A stretch of 64,000 nucleotides of DNA from the NCBI GenBank assembly GCA_944390795.1, contig CALXRI010000004.1, forward strand, positions 124,001 to 188,000, read 5' to 3'. This document shows positions 43,494 through 52,473 of the stretch, in pieces. The position numbers and the translations under genes are program-made. The notes below the pieces were generated by a model, which worked only from the letters and a program-made list of their open reading frames with translations, was not told where the DNA came from and ran no database searches. The stretch is from an uncultured Victivallales bacterium. Its GTDB lineage: Bacteria; Verrucomicrobiota; Lentisphaeria; Victivallales; UBA1829. Position 1 is the stretch's first letter. Each line of letters begins with the position of its first letter.

Positions 43494-44491
43494 AAAACGC
43501 TATCCTCCTTTGTCTTTCCGTCCGTTTCTTCCGTTTTTTCCGCCGCGCGCAGTTTGGCACATGCCGCCCGGGGATTTGCCCGGAGTTCATCCGTTTCCGC
43601 CGTGACCGGTTTCCTTGTCAGGATCCTCAGTTTCGGTTTCCAGTTGCAGATGCAGACCGGACAGCCGGGGGGACACTTGCAGGATTCCGCCATGCTCTGG
43701 AAAAACTGCTTGACGATCCTGTCTTCCAGGGAATGAAAACTGATGACGGCGATCCTGCCTTTCGGTTTCAGGAGCGCAAGAGCGTCCTGCAAAGCCTTCC
43801 GCAGCTGCCCGAGTTCATCGTTGACTTCGATTCTGAGCGCCTGAAAACAGAGGGTCGGCGCGGGCGGAGCGTTTTTCCTTACGGCGCGGTGCAGGACGCG
43901 TTCGCAGAGTCGGGCGAAAGCGCCCGTTGTTTCAAAGGGCGCAAGTCTGCGTTCCGCGACGACGGCGCGGGCGAGACGGTTTGCCTCCCTGAGTTCGCCG
44001 TATTCCCGGAAGATCCGTGCCAGCTCCTGTTCCGGATAGGTGTTCAGCACCCGGCTTGCCGTGAGCGGAGAACGCCTGTCCATGCGCATGTCCAGAGGCC
44101 CCTCGTGACGGAAGGAGAATCCGCGTTCCGGATCGTCGATCTGCGGAGAGGAGACGCCGAGATCCAGAAGAATCATATCCACGCCGTCGTCCCATCCGGC
44201 GCTCTGTGCCGCACTGCGGACGGAGGCGAAATCAGACTGCATGAGACGGATTCGCCCGTCCGCGAACGCCAGAACTTTTTCCGCTCTTGCAAGTGCGTCC
44301 GCGTCGCGGTCGATTCCGAGAAGTTCCGCCTGCGGAAGCTTCCGCAGGAGCAGCGCGCTGTGACCGCCGCAGCCGAGCGTGCCGTCGATGATGCGGCATG
44401 TGCCCTTCCGGGTTCCGGTCAGCAGTTCGACAGTCTGCTGCGGCAGAACCGGAATGTGTCCGTAATCGGCCCTTTGATCCTGCGTCTTCAC
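43490..44491 (-). CDS. rsmH: 16S rRNA (cytosine-1402-N4)-methyltransferase
   Basis: 333 aa. HIPVLPQQTVELL at the start, SAM motif DGTLGCGGHSALLL, LLDLGVSSPQIDDPERGFSF and the RIEVNDELGQL and VISFHSLEDRIVKQFF motifs are those of RsmH/MraW. It starts with GTG at 44491, overlapping the mraZ stop (GTGA). The C-terminal region has a C-x-C-P-P-G-C-P-V-C cluster often seen in this family. It methylates C1402 of 16S rRNA at the P site. Confidence 0.96.
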   Translation of the reverse strand: MKTQDQRADYGHIPVLPQQTVELLTGTRKGTCRIIDGTLGCGGHSALLLRKLPQAELLGIDRDADALARAEKVLAFADGRIRLMQSDFASVRSAAQSAGWDDGVDMILLDLGVSSPQIDDPERGFSFRHEGPLDMRMDRRSPLTASRVLNTYPEQELARIFREYGELREANRLARAVVAERRLAPFETTGAFARLCERVLHRAVRKNAPPAPTLCFQALRIEVNDELGQLRKALQDALALLKPKGRIAVISFHSLEDRIVKQFFQSMAESCKCPPGCPVCICNWKPKLRILTRKPVTAETDELRANPRAACAKLRAAEKTEETDGKTKEDSVL

Positions 44492-44985
44492 TGCTGCGTG
44501 ATTCCTTTCAAAACTCCGGCGAGACTTTCCGGCGTGTCGTTGATTCTCTGCATCACATCGAAAAATCCGTCATTGCCGCCGGATTCGACATTTTCCCAGG
44601 TTTCCGGCGAAACGATCTGGATCAGCCACAGCGAGCCGACCAGGACCGCCTTGTCCGTCAGCCCCGCATGTTCCATGAGCTTGGCGTTGATCTGGATTCT
44701 GCCCTGTTTGTCACAGGTGCATTTCATCGCGCGCGAGGCAAGTATCATCAGGTCGCGCATTGCCTTTGCATCCGCAAGGGACATCTTTTTGGCTTTTGCA
44801 AGAATCTCATCCTGAAACGTTGTCAGCGGAATTGCCTGAATGACGCGGTTTTTTGCGGGCAGGAGCACGAACTGAGTTTCTCCGTCCTTCCGCCTCCAGT
44901 CCGAAGGAATGGCGAATCTGCGCTGCGAATCAATCGCATGCGTGAAATTTTCCAGAAAGCAGAACTCTTCTCCCGAATTCGCCAT
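44488..44985 (-). CDS. mraZ: Transcriptional regulator MraZ
   Basis: 165 aa with two AbrB-like half-domains, each with the D-x3-R motif: AIDSQRRFAIP and CDKQGRIQI. MraZ binds repeated G-rich boxes ahead of its own gene and represses the dcw cluster in E. coli and mollicutes; such boxes are present here at 45012-45036. Ribosome site AAGGGG before the ATG. First gene of the short mraZ-rsmH-ftsL-ftsI operon. Confidence 0.93.
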   Translation of the reverse strand: MANSGEEFCFLENFTHAIDSQRRFAIPSDWRRKDGETQFVLLPAKNRVIQAIPLTTFQDEILAKAKKMSLADAKAMRDLMILASRAMKCTCDKQGRIQINAKLMEHAGLTDKAVLVGSLWLIQIVSPETWENVESGGNDGFFDVMQRINDTPESLAGVLKGITQQ

Positions 44986-45011
44986 ATTCGCCCCTTTATA
45001 ACAACTATCTT

Positions 45012-45036
45012 CCCCTAATTGCCCCTATCTACCCCT
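45012..45036 (-). promoter_or_regulatory. Three MraZ-binding boxes, AGGGG at 10-bp period
   Basis: On the minus strand AGGGG occurs three times (CCCCT at 45012-45016, 45022-45026, 45032-45036 on the plus strand), exactly 10 bp apart with 5-bp spacers. This matches the known MraZ box arrangement of three G-rich repeats one helical turn apart. They lie between the -10 box and the mraZ ribosome site, where MraZ would repress. Confidence 0.75.
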
Positions 45037-45064
45037 AACTTATCTCCTGAAACCCTTTCTGCAA
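45037..45064 (-). promoter_or_regulatory. Promoter of the mraZ operon
   Basis: Minus-strand TTGCAG (45064-45059) and TAAGTT (45042-45037), 16 bp apart, directly adjoining the MraZ boxes. Confidence 0.5.
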
Positions 45065-45495
45065 GTCTTTTTTTCAAAAAAAAATGAAAAAAAATGGAAA
45101 AATTGCGACTTTTGTTGAAACAGGGATCAGAGGACGATAGAAAAACTCCGTCCCGCGGGAAGATGCCTGGAGGATTTTCCGGGAAAACTGCCGCCGTCGC
45201 AGCAAAGGGAGTCCGCCGGCATAGGGAATCAGGACGGCTGTTTGAAGGCGTATTTCGTTTATGCGGATCAGGCTGCCTGGATTTGGACTGTCAGGAGCGA
45301 GGTTGCGCCATATATTTTCCGGCATTCCCGTCATGCTTCGCCACGTTTTCCGCATGTTGCGCACAAAATTACCATAGTTCGCACAGAAATCCCATACTTT
45401 TATGGAAAAGCGCCTTTCATTTTATGTTTTCAAATTTATATTTTTTCATGAAAAAGCGATCACTTCACTTGAAACCAAATCAAAAGGAAAACAGC

Positions 45496-46851
45496 ATGGC
45501 AAAAATCACATTCATGGGAGCGGGCAGCACGGTATTTGCAAAGAACGTGCTCGGCGACTGCATGTGCAGAGAGTCACTGAAGGATTCCCACATCGCGCTT
45601 TACGACATCAGCAGGGAGCGGCTTGTCGAATCGGAAAAGATGCTCACGACGCTCAACAGGAATATCAACGGAGGGCGTGCGAAGATCACGACGCATCTCG
45701 GTGTCGCCAATCGGAAGAAAGCTCTCAAGGGGGCTGATTTCGTGGTGAATGCCATTCAGGTCGGCGGTTATGAGCCCTCCACCGTGATCGACTTTGAAAT
45801 TCCGAAAAAATACGGGCTGCGTCAGACGATTGCGGACACGCTCGGCATCGGCGGCATTTTCCGCGCTCTCCGCACCATTCCGGTGATGATGGATTTTGCC
45901 CGTGACATGGAGGAAGTCTGCCCGAACGCCTGGTTCCTCAACTATACCAATCCGATGGCGATGCTGACCGGCGCAATGCTCCGCGGCACTTCCATCCGGA
46001 CGGTCGGACTCTGCCATTCGGTTCAGGTCTGCGTGCAGTCTCTCCTGTCGTCGCTCAAGCTCTATGACGAGAAGAAGGACGGCCCCTTTGAACAGCTCAA
46101 CTACCGTTCGAAGATCGCCGGCATCAATCATATGGGCTGGCTGCTCGAGCTTACGAAGGACGGAAAGGACGTTTATCCGGAGATGCGCAGGCTCGGACTG
46201 AAAACCGTCAAGAAATACCGCGGCGGCAAGGAAAAGCACGGAAATCTGATCCGTCTTGAAATGATGAACCGTTTCGGATATTATGTCACGGAATCCAGCG
46301 AGCACAACGCCGAATACGCTCCCTACTGGATCAAGGCAGCCTATCCGGAGCTCATCGACGAATACTTCATTCCGCTGGACGAGTATCCGCGCCGCTGCAT
46401 TCATCAGATTGAAAACTGGAAGAAACAGTACAAGGATATCTGCGGCAATCCGAAGCTGGATCACAAGCTGTCCCGCGAATACGGTTCCGGCATCATGAAT
46501 GCAATCGTGACGAACACGCCGTATCAGATCGGCGGCAACGTCATGAATCACGGACTGATCACCAATCTGCCGGACAACGCTGTGGTCGAGGTCCCCTGTC
46601 TGGTCGATGCAAACGGCGTCCAGGGCACCTATGTCGGAGCTCTTCCCCCGCAGTGTGCGGCGCTGAACATGACGAACATCAACGTGCAGCTTCTGACCAT
46701 TGAAGCGGCGCTGACGCGGAAACGCGAGCATATCTATCATGCCGCGATGCTGGATCCGCATACCAGCGCGGAGCTGAATATCGATGATATCGTCGCCATG
46801 TGCGACGATCTGATCGAAGCCCACGGCGACATGCTTCCGAAATATCATTGA
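45496..46851 (+). CDS. GH4-family alpha-galactosidase/alpha-glucosidase type enzyme
   Basis: 451 aa. The NAD motif is FMGAGSTVFAKN, and NAIQVGGYEP, DTLGIGGIFRALR, FLNYTNPMAMLT, GLCHSVQ (metal-binding cysteine) and INHMGWLLEL are the GH4 catalytic landmarks. These enzymes use NAD+ and a divalent metal with a redox-elimination mechanism. The CHS motif and absence of phosphate-site residues favour MelA-like alpha-galactosidase or alpha-glucosidase over 6-phospho-glycosidases, but not firmly. AAAGGA precedes the ATG at 45496. Cytoplasmic. Ends in a strong terminator. Confidence 0.88.
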   Translation: MAKITFMGAGSTVFAKNVLGDCMCRESLKDSHIALYDISRERLVESEKMLTTLNRNINGGRAKITTHLGVANRKKALKGADFVVNAIQVGGYEPSTVIDFEIPKKYGLRQTIADTLGIGGIFRALRTIPVMMDFARDMEEVCPNAWFLNYTNPMAMLTGAMLRGTSIRTVGLCHSVQVCVQSLLSSLKLYDEKKDGPFEQLNYRSKIAGINHMGWLLELTKDGKDVYPEMRRLGLKTVKKYRGGKEKHGNLIRLEMMNRFGYYVTESSEHNAEYAPYWIKAAYPELIDEYFIPLDEYPRRCIHQIENWKKQYKDICGNPKLDHKLSREYGSGIMNAIVTNTPYQIGGNVMNHGLITNLPDNAVVEVPCLVDANGVQGTYVGALPPQCAALNMTNINVQLLTIEAALTRKREHIYHAAMLDPHTSAELNIDDIVAMCDDLIEAHGDMLPKYH

Positions 46852-46889
46852 GTCCGCCGCTGTGCCCGGCGCTTTCCCGCCGGAAGATG

Positions 46890-46927
46890 CCGGCCCCGTG
46901 CATGTTTTCTGCTCCGGGGCCGGTTTT
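46890..46927 (+). terminator. Intrinsic terminator of the GH4 gene
   Basis: CCGGCCCC (46890-46897) pairs exactly with GGGGCCGG (46916-46923), then TTTT. It sits between the convergent GH4 and DUF4838 genes. Confidence 0.7.
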
Positions 46928-46966
46928 CATTTACCAGGTTCGGCTCGGCTGCGGGGAAGTTTCCCG

Positions 46967-49273
46967 TTACTCCTTCAGGAGCATTTCGGGAAAGGCCGCA
47001 GGCATGTGCGGTCCGGCTCCGGCATGGGAACTTGTTTCGGCATTCTGTCCGTCGGCGCGGTGGCGGACCGGAAGAATCCGGCACCTGTTGTTTACCGTGA
47101 TCCGAAGTCCGAGCTTGTCCAGAGGAATCCGCATGACGGCCTCCCAGGAGTCACTGTTCCGTCTTGCCGCATAGTCCCATGCCACATTCCAGCGGTGATT
47201 GTAGCCTTCCGCCTCATATTTTGCGCCGGAGGGGCTTCCCGCAAAGTGATGGTATGTCTTTGCATCCGCCGTCTTCAGGAAGAGCTCCACGCGGTCGCCC
47301 GGCGGAAGACGGCCCGGATAAGGCGCTTTCTGTGCATCCAGATGTTTCATGTCGGGTTCCGCGCAGCGGAATCTGACGTAAAGATTCCGGCGGTCGTGAA
47401 GGAAGGACACGCTTGTCCGGACTGCGGCGTCCTTGCTCCGGTTGCCGGTGATTTTGAAGTTTTCGATGCGCGATGCAGAGTTCCAGACCGGCGCATCGAA
47501 ATCCATGGCGGTTTTCCCGGCGTCTGCGGCAAGGGGAATTTCGAAGAGTGCGGGATTGCTCCGCGCGGCGCTCCGCATCAGGAACTCAAAGCGTTCGCGA
47601 TGATTCCGCACAAGCTGTTTTACGGCGTCCCGCCCGGCGAGTTTTTCCGCGGCGGCAAGTTTTTCCCGGAGCGTTTTTTCCATTCCCGGGCGGCGGATGT
47701 AGAGTTCCGCGCATTCGACGGCATTGTCATTGTACATCGAAATTCTTTTGTCCGCGTGCCATGCTTTGCGAATGGCCTCGTAATATTCCCGCATGGGAGA
47801 GGCGGCCGGGCCGTAGACCCGTTTCAGATATTCGTTCCGCAGCTCGCTCGGGTTCCGCGAGGAGTCCAGCATCAGGCGGCTCAGCACCCAGTATTCCATG
47901 GCGGAGACATCCCAGGCTCCGGCCAGTTTGTCCTGTTCCGGAGGCGTTTTCCGCACGTCCGGATAGGTTTCCGTCGAGAGGAAGTGGCGGATGCCGAGTT
48001 TGTTCCAGATCCGCAGATTTTCCGCCGCCGCATCCGCGACCGGGCGCGGAAAGTCGCTTGCGTCGCCCCAGTATTCGTAAATTCCCACCCTGGCGCCGGA
48101 TTTCGCCCAGTCGCGGCTCCGGACACCCCATTTTTCATTGCCTTTTCCGTCGATGGAAATCTTGTCGTTTTTCGGGTAGGGGCAGTAAATCACGGTAAGT
48201 TTCGGGTGGGGTTTCACCCGCGGGGGGACGGCGGCGTAAAGGTAGCCGAGCGTTTCCGCTTCCAGATGCGGATATTTCTTCAGCATGGCTTCCACGACGG
48301 CGTTCAGATAGAGAAAATACTGCGTGGAGCGGAAGGCGTCGTCATCGGGCGTGAGCTGTGAGCCGTCCGCAAGAGGAATCGGTCTGCGGCATTCCGGACA
48401 GTTGCAGAGACTCCAGGTGTCGCCGAAACCGAAATGGATTTTCCGGATTTCCGGCGTGAGGTCCCGCTCCAGAGCGGCAAGCATCTCCCGGACCAGCGCT
48501 TCGCGTCCCTCCCGGTCCGTATAGCAGAGCTGGGGGCCGTAATGCTCATATTTTTTTCGTTTCCCCTCCTGCCAGGCGTAGTAGCCGGGATGTTCCGCGA
48601 AGTATTTTTCATTCGGGAGAAAACGGCCCAGTTCGTAGGTCAGGACCCCCGAGAAAAACAATTCCAGCGTGGAGCGGATATGATATTTGTGGTAGAACAT
48701 TCCGCGCGAGTTGGAATAGTTGCGCCGCGCCCAGAGACTGGTCGGCGGGTCGAAATGGGCATGCACCAGACCGAACTCGCGGTAATTCCAGGAGGGGCGT
48801 CCCCGGAAATCCGTTTCCCGGAACGTCAGATCGGGGTCCGGCGTGAACAGGGCTTCTCCGTCCATGACCGGGCGCGGGAAGATGAGATCCGTATTCCGGT
48901 CGAACAGGAGAAACACGGCGTTTATGACGCCGCCGTCCTTCGGACCGGAAAGAAACAGTTTTTTCCCTTCCCGGCGGACAACCCAGCCGTCGGATTCCCC
49001 GATGAAGCGGAAATCCTCCTCCGGCGCGTAAAATTCCTTCCCGAGAAAAATCTTGTGATTGTTCTGCTTTGTCGGCGCGTGAAAGACGGCGGGTTCCGCT
49101 CCGGAGATGCGCCCGATCCATTTCTGAAGCTCCCGCGCGGCGAAGAGAAGTTCCTCCGAAGGCTCTTCCGGAACAATGATTTCCGAGACGCTTTTCCCTT
49201 GCGAGGAAACCTGGAACGCCGCGCAGAGGGCGGAGGCGGCGCATGCCAGAAGCAGTGCAAGTGTTTTCTTCAT
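46967..49273 (-). CDS. Secreted DUF4838 protein (paralogue B) with C-terminal CBM9-like domain
   Basis: 768 aa with signal peptide (MKKTLALLLACAASALCAAF). Residues ~30-130: alpha/beta N-terminal domain (ARELQKWIGRISGAEPAVF, KIFLGKEFY). The DUF4838 core has FGFGDTWSLCNCPEC with the C-x-C-x2-C motif near residue 291, then GIYEYWGDASDFPRP and GAWDVSAMEYW. From ~590 a CBM9-like domain (DRRNLYVRFRCAE, GDRVELFLKT). Closely related over its whole length to the protein at 50070-52454. The ATG overlaps the stop of the gene upstream (ATGA); an in-frame start at 49342 is less likely. Last gene of the pseudopilin-led operon. Enzymatic activity unproven. Confidence 0.82.
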   Translation of the reverse strand: MKKTLALLLACAASALCAAFQVSSQGKSVSEIIVPEEPSEELLFAARELQKWIGRISGAEPAVFHAPTKQNNHKIFLGKEFYAPEEDFRFIGESDGWVVRREGKKLFLSGPKDGGVINAVFLLFDRNTDLIFPRPVMDGEALFTPDPDLTFRETDFRGRPSWNYREFGLVHAHFDPPTSLWARRNYSNSRGMFYHKYHIRSTLELFFSGVLTYELGRFLPNEKYFAEHPGYYAWQEGKRKKYEHYGPQLCYTDREGREALVREMLAALERDLTPEIRKIHFGFGDTWSLCNCPECRRPIPLADGSQLTPDDDAFRSTQYFLYLNAVVEAMLKKYPHLEAETLGYLYAAVPPRVKPHPKLTVIYCPYPKNDKISIDGKGNEKWGVRSRDWAKSGARVGIYEYWGDASDFPRPVADAAAENLRIWNKLGIRHFLSTETYPDVRKTPPEQDKLAGAWDVSAMEYWVLSRLMLDSSRNPSELRNEYLKRVYGPAASPMREYYEAIRKAWHADKRISMYNDNAVECAELYIRRPGMEKTLREKLAAAEKLAGRDAVKQLVRNHRERFEFLMRSAARSNPALFEIPLAADAGKTAMDFDAPVWNSASRIENFKITGNRSKDAAVRTSVSFLHDRRNLYVRFRCAEPDMKHLDAQKAPYPGRLPPGDRVELFLKTADAKTYHHFAGSPSGAKYEAEGYNHRWNVAWDYAARRNSDSWEAVMRIPLDKLGLRITVNNRCRILPVRHRADGQNAETSSHAGAGPHMPAAFPEMLLKE

Positions 49274-50040
49274 CGGGCCTGTCCCCGCTTGTTCTCTTCG
49301 GTCAGATAAAACGCGGCGAACTTCCCGTCCAGAAGCAGACATTCCAGAAATGCCGCGGACGGCGGCGCGGTGAACTGCTTGGAGGCGGGGAAATCATTTT
49401 TCCAGTTCGCATAGAATGTAAACGACTGTTTCCAGTAATCGCGCTGATTGTCGAGCACGTTTCCGGTCTTGTCCAGGAAGCGGATGTAAACGCCGATGTT
49501 TTTCTTCGGATTGCCGGGACCTTCCCTGCGCAGGGAGACGCGGTATGTCCTGCCGGGCGTGACGGGAACCGGATCGGTCAGCGTCATTCCGTAACGGGAG
49601 TCGGAAACTTCCAGATAATTGCCGTCCGCACCCTTCCGGATCACGGACTGCGTGGTGCGGGCATATCCGGAATAATTTTCGCTTCCGAGCCTGAATTCCG
49701 GATTGAGGTTCAGATATTTCGAGTTGCCGACGGCTTCAAAGCGGACGTTTTCGACCTTGTCTTTCGTCCGGAGTGTCGCCTTCTTTGCGAAATGCGGGGT
49801 GTAGAACTCGCGTACATACGTGTTTTTCTCCGTGCCTCGGTATCGCTCCCCGCTGGAACTGAGAATTCCGCCGAGGGGGATGTTTCCGTCCGCATCCGTG
49901 AAGCGGATCTGCCATTCCGGAGGCGCGGGGGCCGTGAAAACGACCCGGTACTTCACATCGGGGCGGACTTCCGCGCTGAAATCCGCCGCGCTCAGAAGCG
50001 TTCCCGCCAGAAAGGCTGCAAGGGAAAAGATTTTTTTCAT
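49270..50040 (-). CDS. Secreted carbohydrate-binding-like protein, partner of DUF4838 protein B
   Basis: 256 aa with signal peptide (MKKIFSLAAFLAGTLLSAAD). Two beta-rich halves; the second contains LNLNPEFRLG, YSGYA, DPVPVTPGRTYRVSL and YIRFLDKTGNVLDN, which align with LNINPEFKLG, HSGFG, DPVPVEGGKNYVIEA and VIFFDKDMKQLKN of the protein at 52474-53469. GGAG lies 9 nt before the ATG. ATGA overlap with the DUF4838 gene downstream suggests one product unit. CBM-like role is inference from fold style and context. Confidence 0.75.
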   Translation of the reverse strand: MKKIFSLAAFLAGTLLSAADFSAEVRPDVKYRVVFTAPAPPEWQIRFTDADGNIPLGGILSSSGERYRGTEKNTYVREFYTPHFAKKATLRTKDKVENVRFEAVGNSKYLNLNPEFRLGSENYSGYARTTQSVIRKGADGNYLEVSDSRYGMTLTDPVPVTPGRTYRVSLRREGPGNPKKNIGVYIRFLDKTGNVLDNQRDYWKQSFTFYANWKNDFPASKQFTAPPSAAFLECLLLDGKFAAFYLTEENKRGQAR

Positions 50041-50069
50041 GACGACATACTCCATGGGGTTCCGAATTG

Positions 50070-52454
50070 TTATTGCATTTCAAGGTAGAGATTCTGAAAT
50101 CCGCTCATCTGGTGGACCTGTCCGCCGTTCCAGCTGCCGAAGGGGCCGCAGAACATTCCGCTGATCCTGTTTCCGGTATTCACGTTGATGCCGAGTTCAA
50201 GGAGAGGCACCGTGAAGATCGCTTCAAACGCCGCGGCCGTCTTGCGGACTTTCGCACGGAATCCGCAGTCGAACTTCGCATTGTATCCCTCCGCGTCATA
50301 CAGGGCGCCGTGATTGTTGCAGGCGAACTGGAAATATCTGCTGCGGTCCGGGGGCGCGAGGAAGAATTCCAGCGTCATCCGCGTGTTCACTCCGTTTTTC
50401 CAGACCTGGTCGCGCGGGTAGTTCCTGTCCGGGTTGCATTCCAGTTCCGGAAGCTGGAGCCAGCCCTTCTTCGCCTTCAGCGGCAGACGCTGGGTCCATT
50501 TGACGTAAAGGTTCAGGCGGTCATGCAGCAGCGTGATGACTGCGTCTTTGTCGGCGGGAAGTTTTTCCGCTGCTTTTCCGTAGGGACGCAGTCCGTCGAT
50601 TACGCCTCCCCTTTTCCAGAGCGGAGAGTCGAAATCCTCTCCCGCCTTCGCCGCGTCGGACAGGCAGGGCACGTTCAGCGTCAGAGTTTCCGGAATGGTG
50701 GCCGCGACTTCCACGAGATGTTCGAAGCGCGCACGCAGGTGATTCAGGAGCTTTGCGCTGGCGGGATGACGCACTTTCTCCGCCGCTGACTCGAGAGCCG
50801 CGCGCATGGCCTTCTCATTGCCTTTTTTCAGGATATAATAGGCGGCGGAGTTGTAGGCGATGTCATTCCAGTAGGCGGGGAAGGCGTCGCTGTACCAGGC
50901 CCGGTGCAGGATTGCGTAGAAGCGTTCCACATCCGGAGCGGCTTCCCGGTAGGCGCGGTGGAAGTATTTCCGCCGGAGTGCGCGGACGTCCTGCGACGGA
51001 TCCCACATCAGACGTCCGATGCACCAGTATTCCACGCCGGAGACATCCCATGCGCCGGCCATCAGGTCGTCCCTGACTTTCGGCAGACGGTAGTCCGGAT
51101 AGGTTTCCAGAGAAAGATAGCTGTTGATGTTCAAGCTGTTCCAGAAGCGCATGTCCTGCATCGCCGTATCCGCGATCGGGCGCGGGAAGTCGCTGGAGTC
51201 TCCGTAATATTCATAGATTCCGATGTTTCTGCCCGCCTTTGCCCATTCCCTGCTGCGTTTCTCCCATACCGCGTTCCCGGGAGCCGTGACGGGAATCTTG
51301 TCGTTTTTCACATAGGGGCAGAAGATCACGGTCAGGCGCGGGTGCAGCTTCACTTTCGGCGGAACCGCGGCGTAGAGATAGGCGAGGGTTGAAATTTTCA
51401 GATTCGGATAGGCTTTGGAAACGGCATCCGTGATCCGGTTCAGGTAACGGTAATACTGCGTGGAGCGGAATGCGTCGTCGTCCGGACGCAGAAGCGTACC
51501 GTCTTCACAGCGGATCGGTTTCATGCATTCCGGACAGAGACAGAGATCCCAGGTGTCTCCGAATCCGAAGTGAACTTCCGAGATTTCCGCCGTCATGTCG
51601 CGTTTCAGGGCTTTCAGAGTTTCCCGGATGAGGGTTTGAGCGCCTTCTCCGCTGGTGTAGCAGACCTGGACACCGTAATGTTTGTAAGGATGGCGTTTCC
51701 CCTCCTTCCAGCCGAAAAATTCGGGATGGCGCTCAAAACGTCCGTCTGCGGCGAGCAGCGTGCCGTATTCATAGGTGATGGAGGAAGTGAAAAAACAGGA
51801 GAGAGAGGAGAGTATGTGGTATTTGTTGAAGAACATGCCGCGGTAATTGGCGAAATTCCGCATGCTCCATTCGTGGCTCCAGGGATCGAAATGATGTCGC
51901 ACGAGCGCAAAATGGCGTTCCTTCCAGCCGGGTACGACGCGGAAATCCGTCTCGGTGAAGCGGAGATCGGATCGCTTTGAAAAAACGGTCCCGCATTCCC
52001 GGTCCGGACGGGCGAAAATGAGATCCGTGTTCCGGTCAAGCAGTTCATAAACCCCGTTCAGGACGCCGCGGTCCTGTGCGCCGAACACATACAGCTTGCT
52101 GCCCTCCCTCCGGACCGCAGTCCCGTCGCTTCCGGACATTGCCGCCAGATCCTCCCGGTACTTCCCGGCGAATTCCCGGCCCAGAAAGATTTTTGTGTTC
52201 GGTGTTTTTGTCGGCGCATGATAAATTTCAAGCTCCGCGCCGCTGATTGCGGCGATCCATTTCCGGAGTTCGCGCGCCGCGGTCGCGACGGGAGGGGAGG
52301 GGAGCTCCGGAACAATAATTTCCGCCATGCTTTTCCCGTTCCGCGCAATCTGCGCACCGGGATGATCCGTCTGCCCTGTCTGTCCGCCGCAGACGCATCC
52401 TGCAAGCGCTCCGCAGAGCAGGAGCGCGAAGATTCCTTTTCCTGAAAACCGCAT
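50070..52454 (-). CDS. DUF4838 lipoprotein (paralogue C)
   Basis: 794 aa. The N-terminus has a lipobox (LAGC) instead of a simple signal peptide, so this copy is probably anchored to a membrane. The core repeats the landmarks of paralogue B: ARELRKWIAAISGAELEIY, TKIFLGREF, FGFGDTWDLCLCPEC (C-x-C-x2-C near 306), GIYEYYGDSSDFPRP, GAWDVSGVEYW. The C-terminal ~200 residues are CBM9-like. It lies 29 nt before the carbohydrate-binding-like gene at 50040 and 19 nt after the one at 52474. It and paralogue B appear to stem from a tandem duplication of a two-gene module. Confidence 0.82.
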   Translation of the reverse strand: MRFSGKGIFALLLCGALAGCVCGGQTGQTDHPGAQIARNGKSMAEIIVPELPSPPVATAARELRKWIAAISGAELEIYHAPTKTPNTKIFLGREFAGKYREDLAAMSGSDGTAVRREGSKLYVFGAQDRGVLNGVYELLDRNTDLIFARPDRECGTVFSKRSDLRFTETDFRVVPGWKERHFALVRHHFDPWSHEWSMRNFANYRGMFFNKYHILSSLSCFFTSSITYEYGTLLAADGRFERHPEFFGWKEGKRHPYKHYGVQVCYTSGEGAQTLIRETLKALKRDMTAEISEVHFGFGDTWDLCLCPECMKPIRCEDGTLLRPDDDAFRSTQYYRYLNRITDAVSKAYPNLKISTLAYLYAAVPPKVKLHPRLTVIFCPYVKNDKIPVTAPGNAVWEKRSREWAKAGRNIGIYEYYGDSSDFPRPIADTAMQDMRFWNSLNINSYLSLETYPDYRLPKVRDDLMAGAWDVSGVEYWCIGRLMWDPSQDVRALRRKYFHRAYREAAPDVERFYAILHRAWYSDAFPAYWNDIAYNSAAYYILKKGNEKAMRAALESAAEKVRHPASAKLLNHLRARFEHLVEVAATIPETLTLNVPCLSDAAKAGEDFDSPLWKRGGVIDGLRPYGKAAEKLPADKDAVITLLHDRLNLYVKWTQRLPLKAKKGWLQLPELECNPDRNYPRDQVWKNGVNTRMTLEFFLAPPDRSRYFQFACNNHGALYDAEGYNAKFDCGFRAKVRKTAAAFEAIFTVPLLELGINVNTGNRISGMFCGPFGSWNGGQVHQMSGFQNLYLEMQ

Positions 52455-52473
52455 CCTGAAAACAGCCTTTTTG

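Larger units (their letters stand above)
44986..45495. other. 510-bp divergent region between mraZ and the GH4 gene
   Basis: The mraZ side holds the MraZ boxes and promoter, followed by an A/T-homopolymer stretch (45067-45110). The GH4 side has an AT-rich segment with TATATT at 45437-45442 that could be the -10 box of the GH4 gene, but no convincing -35. In between (45120-45380) I see no supported gene or RNA. Confidence 0.5.
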
